The notes under the pieces: model-generated
Told to the model about the DNA's origin: nothing
The model's input: the letters and a program-made list of their open reading frames with translations, nothing else
The model's database searches: none
Shown here: positions 23,571-28,462 of the stretch, one piece after another
How the letters are laid out: each line of letters starts with the position of its first letter
How positions within the stretch are numbered: the first letter of the stretch is position 1
Program-made: the position numbers and the translations under genes
Assembly: GCA_964457545.1 (NCBI GenBank)
Contig: CAYWEN010000008.1
Location: 1-28,462, forward strand
Length of the DNA stretch: 28,462 bases
Source of the DNA: JAGGTJ01 sp964457545
GTDB lineage: Bacteria; Desulfobacterota; DSM-4660; Desulfatiglandales; Desulfatiglandaceae
Direction of reading: 5' to 3'

Positions 23571-24371
23571 CTAACCCTCCTTTCCAACAAACATCCTTCT
23601 GCCGGATGTCAGTCCCAGGGCCAACAAACCAATCCCCAGCAACAGGGCAACACCAGGCTCGGGAACCCTCTCATATATTACGTCATTGGCACATACAGGC
23701 GCGAAGGCAATTATAAAAGGCTTGTTATCAAGATCAATGCCATCCAGGTTAGAAAATTTTACCGGGGTGCTAGTATCATTATCAAAGCTCACGAAAGATA
23801 TATCATCATCAACTGACGACAGGATATTTGCGGTGGCAGACGCATCGACAGCTACGGGGTGATCATTACGGTGTCCACTGGAATAAAAGGCATTCGAGAG
23901 AATATAATAACCGTTGTTAGAACCCTTGTATGCTGAAAACGTGCTGCCACTATTCACTGAATAGACACCCTGAGCCAGGCCACCCTTACCCATCGTTTCG
24001 CCTGAGGATATAATATAATCCCAGTTGTTGTCAGCGCCTACATCAATAAACACATCACCTGATTTTAAGGTGTTGCCCTTTCCATAAAAAAAGGATACGG
24101 AGGTAAGATAACCGGTGTTGTCTATTTCTCCTCTTCCTGCAGTAATATTCGGGAAGTCAGGGGATCCAATGTTTTCCCTTGTATTATCGCTGGAATCGGA
24201 TGACGCCCACGAATTACCACTATTCCACCCCGGCATATAACTGTTGTTGGTGGTATAGGCCCAATAGATGGTGTTATCATTGAACGTAAATGTTTTTGCC
24301 TGGGCTGAGCCTTGTAATAGAAAAAGGGCTGAGCCTACCATTAAAACCATAAAAACCATAAATTTTTTCAT
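23571..24371 (-). CDS. PEP-CTERM sorting domain protein
   Basis: 266 residues. A signal peptide covers 1-25 (M-K-K-F-M-V-F..., ending A-Q-A). The C-terminus has the full sorting signal: V-P-E-P at 236-239, a hydrophobic helix rich in Leu/Gly, and the basic tail S-G-R-R. The mature body is rich in Ser, Asn, Asp and Tyr, with aromatic-containing beta-type segments and a single Cys (V-C-A-N-D) close to the motif; I recognise no enzyme domain. It should be exported and then processed by an exosortase such as the one at 26415-27296. GGAGGA lies just before its ATG. Upstream stand a sigma-54 promoter and three repeated activator-like sites; downstream is a bidirectional terminator, so it is a single-gene unit. 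Confidence 0.92.
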   Translation of the reverse strand: MKKFMVFMVLMVGSALFLLQGSAQAKTFTFNDNTIYWAYTTNNSYMPGWNSGNSWASSDSSDNTRENIGSPDFPNITAGRGEIDNTGYLTSVSFFYGKGNTLKSGDVFIDVGADNNWDYIISSGETMGKGGLAQGVYSVNSGSTFSAYKGSNNGYYILSNAFYSSGHRNDHPVAVDASATANILSSVDDDISFVSFDNDTSTPVKFSNLDGIDLDNKPFIIAFAPVCANDVIYERVPEPGVALLLGIGLLALGLTSGRRMFVGKEG

Positions 24372-24524
24372 TTTAATCCTCCTGAATTTAATTTAACAAT
24401 TTACCTTTAAAGCATCCCAAACAAAAGCCTTTTCTTTCCTCCTTATAACTACTGTTTTTTGCAGAAAACAGGATATCCTGAATGTCATCCCTTTTCTTCC
24501 AATACACCATGCAATACAGTAACA

Positions 24525-24540
24525 AGCAAGTTGCATACCA
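24525..24540 (-). promoter_or_regulatory. Sigma-54 (-24/-12) promoter of the PEP-CTERM gene
   Basis: On the minus strand the sequence reads TGGTATGCAACTTGCT, against the consensus TGGCACG-N4-TTGCW. GG and GC are exactly 10 bp apart as required, and the whole -12 box matches. The expected transcription start is near 24513, giving a leader of about 140 nt. rpoN is encoded at 15573-17006. Confidence 0.7.
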
Positions 24541-24585
24541 GTCAAGCAAAAATCAGGTAAAAATCTTATTTTTTTTCGACAATTA

Positions 24586-24598
24586 TTTCAAGGGGTTA
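24586..24598. promoter_or_regulatory. Possible IHF site between promoter and upstream motifs
   Basis: TTTCAAGGGGTTA fits the IHF consensus WATCAA-N4-TTR with one mismatch and is next to a T tract. The position, between a sigma-54 promoter and its activator sites, is typical for IHF-assisted looping, but such short matches are common by chance. Confidence 0.25.
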
Positions 24599-24649
24599 CA
24601 AACATGAAGAAATGAATTGGGGGAGGAGGTCGGTTGCAAAAAGGCGATG

Positions 24650-24706
24650 TGTAAAGTTTTACCCATTTTTATATGTAAAAAATTACCAAATTGGTATATT
24701 TTTACA
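24650..24706. promoter_or_regulatory. Three activator-like sites (TGTAAA-N5-ACC) upstream of the sigma-54 promoter
   Basis: The motif TGTAAA-N5-ACC occurs at 24650-24663 and 24674-24687 on the plus strand and at 24693-24706 on the minus strand, with centres 24 and 19 bp apart. The spacer bases are A/T-rich in all three. The cluster is about 140-190 bp upstream of the predicted transcription start, the normal distance for enhancer-binding proteins. PEP-CTERM genomes often encode the PrsK/PrsR two-component pair, whose regulator PrsR is of this class; it is the likely candidate but is not in the window. Confidence 0.55.
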
Positions 24707-24708
24707 CA

Positions 24709-26400
24709 CTAAAACGCCCCTTTTCCTGCAAGGACCACATAGACGGTTTCAAAGAGGATGGCAATATCAAGGAGCAAATTGCGGTTGTAAATATAGTACA
24801 AATCCAAAAGGATCATGTCCTCAAACAGGACTTCACTGCGGCCTGTGACCTGCCACAGGCCGGTAATACCAGGACGGACACTGTTCCGTTTACGGTGCCA
24901 GCCCTTGTACAGATCATACTCATATGGCAGACATGGCCTTGGACCTACCAGACTCATTTCACCTTTCAGCACATTAACAAGCTGTGGGAGCTCATCCAGG
25001 CTTAGTTTGCGCAAAAACCGGCCCACTCGGGTCACACGAGGATCATTGGTAAGCTTCAGGACCCTGTTTTTTTTGTTCTCTTCAGGCAGGTCTCCCTTGA
25101 TGAATTTTTTCACGAATTCCCTGTGCGGATTCGGCCCACCGCCCTGCTTCATCGACCTGAACTTGAACATCCTGAATAACCTGCCTCCCTCACCTATTGC
25201 CTCTGCCATGTAAAACACAGGGCCTTCAGAATCCAGTTTTATAGCAATGCCGATCAGCAGAAAAAGTGGAAACAACACTAACAGTGCAGAAATCGCAATC
25301 GCAATATCCATAAACCGTTTTATCGCAGAAAAAAAGCCCGGGTTACGCTGGATACACATCCTTACCATAGGGATGGTACAGAATCGGTCGATCCGGATCT
25401 TGACAGGTATGATAGGTAAAAGGTTGGGAGGAAACCATACAACAATCCCCTTGGCAAGACAGTAGTCCAAAAGAGAGATCAGCAGCCTTTTCTCCAGATT
25501 GTTTTCTGTAACTATGACTTCCTGTATTCCGTACTCCTCCACGATTCCAGGCAAATCATCAATTCTGCCTAAATATTCTTTTGACGACCTGTCTGAAAGC
25601 TCCATCTTCTGTGCTGCCGGGGCCAAAGAGATTGCCCCAACCACCCAGAACGGGGGATTTGTCTCTACAATGTATTGTGTTATCTTTCTGGCCTCATCGT
25701 CTGTACCTATAACCACCAATTGGCGACGGAACCACCTCCTTAGCCACTTGCTGTAAATCACATCCACAATAAAACATCTTGTAATGGCTATTGCAATCCA
25801 TGCAGAAAAAATCCCGGCCCAGCCCATGAACGGATCAAGAACCAGCGGAGGCGGAAAGTCTTTCAGGAAAAGACCGTTAAGCCCTAAGGCGATAAAACCT
25901 ATTCCTCCAGCCATTATAAACTTGCCAATATGGCTGGAAATAAACCTGGCCAGGATGGTAAGCACAAGCGATCCTGCAAAGATAAATACAGCCTTTACCG
26001 CCCTTTGCTGTCTGAAAAATACAGGCCATTTATACATGGCAAGTATCAAAGCAAATATCATACAAGCCCAGCATAACGCCTTGGTCAGGGTCTTCATATG
26101 AACACTTCGGCTGAAGATCAGGTGATAGCTGTACAAATTATACGCCAGAAAAAATGAGATCATGACCCCTGCCATTACAAGGGAATAGAAAAAAATCTCT
26201 TCTTCAAGCAGCAATTGTCCTGCCTTGCCCAAACTGCCGAAAAACCAGAACGCCGCTACCGCTATGGAATAATCGAGCAAAAACAGAACAAATTGATAGA
26301 CCGAAAAGGGCAGCGCCTGTCTTTTTACAGATCCTGAAACCCCTGCGGCAGAAAGCAGGATATCATCCTGTGACTGTGTAATTTTTTCATTAAGATCCAT
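24709..26400 (-). CDS. Exopolysaccharide polyprenyl-phosphate glycosylphosphotransferase
   Basis: 563 residues. It transfers a sugar-1-phosphate to undecaprenyl phosphate and so starts exopolysaccharide repeat units at the inner membrane. Several N-terminal membrane helices lie between about 33 and 212. A Rossmann-like CoA-binding domain follows (Q-L-V-V-I-G-T-D-D near 227-235), then one helix (about 365-387) and the catalytic bacterial sugar-transferase domain with M-F-K-F-R-S-M, S-L-D-E-L-P-Q (Asp469-Glu470), S-L-V-G-P-R-P and P-G-I-T-G-L-W-Q-V-T-G-R-S. The start ATG 26400 has GAGGAA about 11 nt before it and lies 14 bp after the exosortase gene. The sugar specificity (WbaP-like galactose or glucose) cannot be read from sequence. 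Confidence 0.95.
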   Translation of the reverse strand: MDLNEKITQSQDDILLSAAGVSGSVKRQALPFSVYQFVLFLLDYSIAVAAFWFFGSLGKAGQLLLEEEIFFYSLVMAGVMISFFLAYNLYSYHLIFSRSVHMKTLTKALCWACMIFALILAMYKWPVFFRQQRAVKAVFIFAGSLVLTILARFISSHIGKFIMAGGIGFIALGLNGLFLKDFPPPLVLDPFMGWAGIFSAWIAIAITRCFIVDVIYSKWLRRWFRRQLVVIGTDDEARKITQYIVETNPPFWVVGAISLAPAAQKMELSDRSSKEYLGRIDDLPGIVEEYGIQEVIVTENNLEKRLLISLLDYCLAKGIVVWFPPNLLPIIPVKIRIDRFCTIPMVRMCIQRNPGFFSAIKRFMDIAIAISALLVLFPLFLLIGIAIKLDSEGPVFYMAEAIGEGGRLFRMFKFRSMKQGGGPNPHREFVKKFIKGDLPEENKKNRVLKLTNDPRVTRVGRFLRKLSLDELPQLVNVLKGEMSLVGPRPCLPYEYDLYKGWHRKRNSVRPGITGLWQVTGRSEVLFEDMILLDLYYIYNRNLLLDIAILFETVYVVLAGKGAF

Positions 26401-26414
26401 AGAAAAGAATTTCC

Positions 26415-27296
26415 TCAAGGCCTTTTCCTGTTTAATCGGCCTTTTTCCAGATATCTTAACCCCCAGACAAGTGGTAAAAACATTGTAATAAGGGCTGAAA
26501 CAAAAAACACTATTCCGCCGCTTCTGTGCAGCCAGTGATTGGTAATATAGATCTTGTCCACATATGCACCGAGCAAACCCAATGTAACTATACGAAGGCC
26601 GTTCTTTACAACCGCAATGGGAACGACTGCTGCCATAAGAATCAGTTTTGAAACTGTACGCCTTAAAAAGATATGACAGCAAAGGACAGTAAAAATGATC
26701 AATGCAAGGCTTGATCTTATCCCGCTGCACTGTCTCGCCACCTCAATACCAAGACCCGGCAGGTCAAAAACCATTCCCCTGCGGAAAACAGGGACACCAA
26801 GCATCTTGAAGACCTTATACGAGACATCAGCAGAGGCGGTTTGAAGCAATGTTATATACGGATCAAGAACAAAGGAAGGAATCGGAACAGTAAAGAGGAG
26901 AAATCCCAACGGAAAAGCCGCCTTTTTAAAGGCAGACATCCCGTAAAAAAGAAGAAAGGATCCTGCAATCCAAAGAACCAGTGCAAGCACAGACCAGAAC
27001 AAACGGTCCTGCCCAATTTTACTACAGTGCGCTGACATCCCTGCGACACAGAGCCCGACTGCAAATATTAAAACCAGCCCGCCAGCGACAAATGAATAGC
27101 CTACATTCTTAAATATCTCATTTCTGTCCCTTAAAAAGAAAAAAATGGAAATAAAAGGAATAGCAGGTATATAAGAGTAAAGCTCCGATCTTGCACCCTG
27201 CCCCATAGAAAGCTGGAGCACAGCTTGAACCGGACGAAAAAATATAATGATACCCACAGCAAGAAAAGATGCAAAGCCCAAGGATCTATAAAACAT
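26415..27296 (-). CDS. Exosortase (PEP-CTERM processing transpeptidase)
   Basis: 293 residues, strongly hydrophobic with about eight membrane helices. The expected catalytic triad is present: Cys190 in R-Q-C-S-G-I-R-S, Arg235 in K-N-G-L-R-I, and a His in H-W-L-H-R-S-G-G (His257, or His254). Exosortases cleave the C-terminal sorting signal of exported proteins in the inner membrane, and two such substrates are encoded in this window (2-142 and 23571-24371). There is no fused or adjacent EpsI domain, which XrtA/XrtB systems usually have, so the subtype is left open. GGAGA eight bases before the ATG supports the start. The genes on both sides are close, so it is likely one operon with the sugar transferase. 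Confidence 0.92.
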   Translation of the reverse strand: MFYRSLGFASFLAVGIIIFFRPVQAVLQLSMGQGARSELYSYIPAIPFISIFFFLRDRNEIFKNVGYSFVAGGLVLIFAVGLCVAGMSAHCSKIGQDRLFWSVLALVLWIAGSFLLFYGMSAFKKAAFPLGFLLFTVPIPSFVLDPYITLLQTASADVSYKVFKMLGVPVFRRGMVFDLPGLGIEVARQCSGIRSSLALIIFTVLCCHIFLRRTVSKLILMAAVVPIAVVKNGLRIVTLGLLGAYVDKIYITNHWLHRSGGIVFFVSALITMFLPLVWGLRYLEKGRLNRKRP

Positions 27297-27372
27297 CTTT
27301 CATTTCTCCGGTAAAAGTCATCAGACAGGACAACAAAAGGCTTTTGAAGGGTAAAACGGATGTTCCAGGATT

Positions 27373-28462
27373 CTATGCCCTGATTTTTCTGTATCCCCAA
27401 ACAAAAATCAATGTGCCAAACAAGGCACCGAGGGTATTCAGAACAAGGTCCCGGCAATCAGAACTCCTTGAAGGAATCCAGGTCTGAAGTATTTCTATGG
27501 TTAGGCTTACAACAAAACATATCCCGACTGCTGCCAGCACATACCGTTTCCTGAAAGCCCTCCCCCGTTTCACAAAGGTTATCATCAAAACAAATCCTAT
27601 AGGGATAAAACCCACAAGATTCACTAAAGCATCTTCAATAAAACCCGGGCCGGATTCTGACCAAACCGAATCACATGAAAGTATCTTCCTTTGAAACACC
27701 ACCATCCTGGCTGGTATCTTAAGATCATAGTTCCCGCAGCCGTGGTCAATTACCCTTTTGCCACGTTCCTCGTTGAACAAATAAAACAAAAAGGGCTTAC
27801 TCTCCCTGACAAAAGCGAATCCTTGCCTTCGGGCCCATTGCTGAAAATGGACTTTCACATCCTTGCGGTCAAGAACGTGATCATACCAGACCAGCCCTTG
27901 AATCTCCCCCCTCCAGCCGTGCCTTGCATCCGGCGAATTGCCCAGAAAAAGCCTGACTTTCTGTCCCTTTGGTATTGCGAGAGCAAGGGCCTCTTCACTT
28001 ACAAGTCGACCGTCAAGGTAGATTCTGGTGCCATTACTTCCCGTGGTAATTGTCACCAACTGATACTGGGGAGGGCCTGAAATAAGCTTTACTGATATTC
28101 TTTTTTCCCTTCTCCTGTGAGCATAATCATCGCCGTTCATTGCGATCAGCCAGGAGCGCCATTGTCCTACCACCAACTGTGTTTTATCTTCTCCACCATG
28201 CACTGCGAGAATAAAACCAAACCCGTCATTATGATTGGCATCCGGCTTTAGGGCAATTTCAATGGAGAAGTCTTTTGTCAGGTAGCCTTTCCCAGCGCCC
28301 CACTCTTTAACAGGTGCCGTGAATGCCTCCCCAAACCTGTCAAATTCAATCCCTCGGTGAGAAGCGAGCCACACTACATGGTTTGAAAAGTCAAAACCCC
28401 TGGGCCACAGTCCAAACAGCAGTGCCACCAATACAAGTGCAATGGAAAGCAGAACAAATGGT
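27373..28462 (-). CDS. LamG-like plus VanZ-like membrane protein (5' end outside window)
   Basis: About 362 residues are visible; the frame is still open at the window edge, where it encodes a hydrophobic helix (F-V-L-L-S-I-A-L-V-L-V-A-L-L-F), probably an N-terminal anchor. Next comes a concanavalin-like LamG domain of roughly 160 residues (F-S-I-E-I-A-L-K-P, Q-L-V-T-I-T-T-G, G-T-R-I-Y-L-D-G-R-L-V, W-R-G-E-I-Q-G-L). The C-terminus is a VanZ-like domain with V-N-L-V-G-F-I-P-I-G, S-L-T-I-E-I-L-Q and S-D-C-R-D-L-V-L-N-T-L-G. Its role is unknown; the extracytoplasmic LamG part may bind sugar polymers. The gene lies 76 bp before the exosortase and probably starts or continues the operon. Confidence 0.85.
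   Translation of the reverse strand, partial: PFVLLSIALVLVALLFGLWPRGFDFSNHVVWLASHRGIEFDRFGEAFTAPVKEWGAGKGYLTKDFSIEIALKPDANHNDGFGFILAVHGGEDKTQLVVGQWRSWLIAMNGDDYAHRRREKRISVKLISGPPQYQLVTITTGSNGTRIYLDGRLVSEEALALAIPKGQKVRLFLGNSPDARHGWRGEIQGLVWYDHVLDRKDVKVHFQQWARRQGFAFVRESKPFLFYLFNEERGKRVIDHGCGNYDLKIPARMVVFQRKILSCDSVWSESGPGFIEDALVNLVGFIPIGFVLMITFVKRGRAFRKRYVLAAVGICFVVSLTIEILQTWIPSRSSDCRDLVLNTLGALFGTLIFVWGYRKIRA

Noticed and set aside
24610..24640. A second sigma-54-like sequence ending in GGTTGCA
   Set aside because: The -24 element TGG is not at the required distance.

Overview
The window looks like chromosomal DNA of an anaerobic, Gram-negative member of the Desulfobacterota (former Deltaproteobacteria). 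The reasons are a complete Kdo/LPS-export gene set (kdsA, lptC, lptA, lptB) beside rpoN, an EF-G of the spd/mitochondrial type, a stand-alone IMP cyclohydrolase domain, and a PEP-CTERM/exosortase protein-sorting system. This placement is inferred from gene content and order; no 16S gene is present.

Layout. Positions 1-3100: the 3' end of a PEP-CTERM protein gene, a terminator, then an HD-GYP cyclic-di-GMP phosphodiesterase gene lying between two 227-bp near-identical direct repeats. The right repeat is the 3' end of a TPR-protein gene that appears frameshifted. Positions 3200-11720: a long minus-strand block that reads moxR-type ATPase, fusA, a RecA/KaiC-like ATPase, rlmE, yebC, ruvC, ruvA, ruvB and purH (cyclohydrolase domain only). 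Several junctions in it overlap or nearly touch (fusA/ATPase, yebC/ruvC, ruvC/ruvA). Positions 12330-20200: a plus-strand block with kdsA, lptC, lptA, lptB, rpoN, hpf, ptsN, acylphosphatase, a mannose-type EIIA and rimI. Positions 20300-23010: gap, tpiA, secG and tRNA-Leu(GAG). Positions 23500-28462: a minus-strand surface-biogenesis block with a second PEP-CTERM protein, a polyprenyl-phosphate sugar transferase, an exosortase, and a LamG-VanZ membrane protein that runs off the window.

How it fits together. Kdo made by KdsA goes into LPS exported by LptABC. RpoN, the ribosome hibernation factor and the two EIIA proteins form the usual nitrogen-PTS regulatory neighbourhood, although rapZ is absent. 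The PEP-CTERM proteins at both ends of the window are expected substrates of the exosortase at the right end, whose sugar-transferase neighbour would start an exopolysaccharide.

The most interesting signal is regulatory. Upstream of the second PEP-CTERM gene is a correctly spaced sigma-54 (-24/-12) promoter, and about 110 bp further upstream are three copies of the motif TGTAAA-N5-ACC. This is the arrangement expected for control by an enhancer-binding protein, and rpoN itself lies in the same window. Other points worth a look are the repeat-flanked HD-GYP gene, a hairpin covering the tpiA ribosome-binding site, several long inverted repeats between genes, and the translationally coupled fusA/RecA-like ATPase pair.
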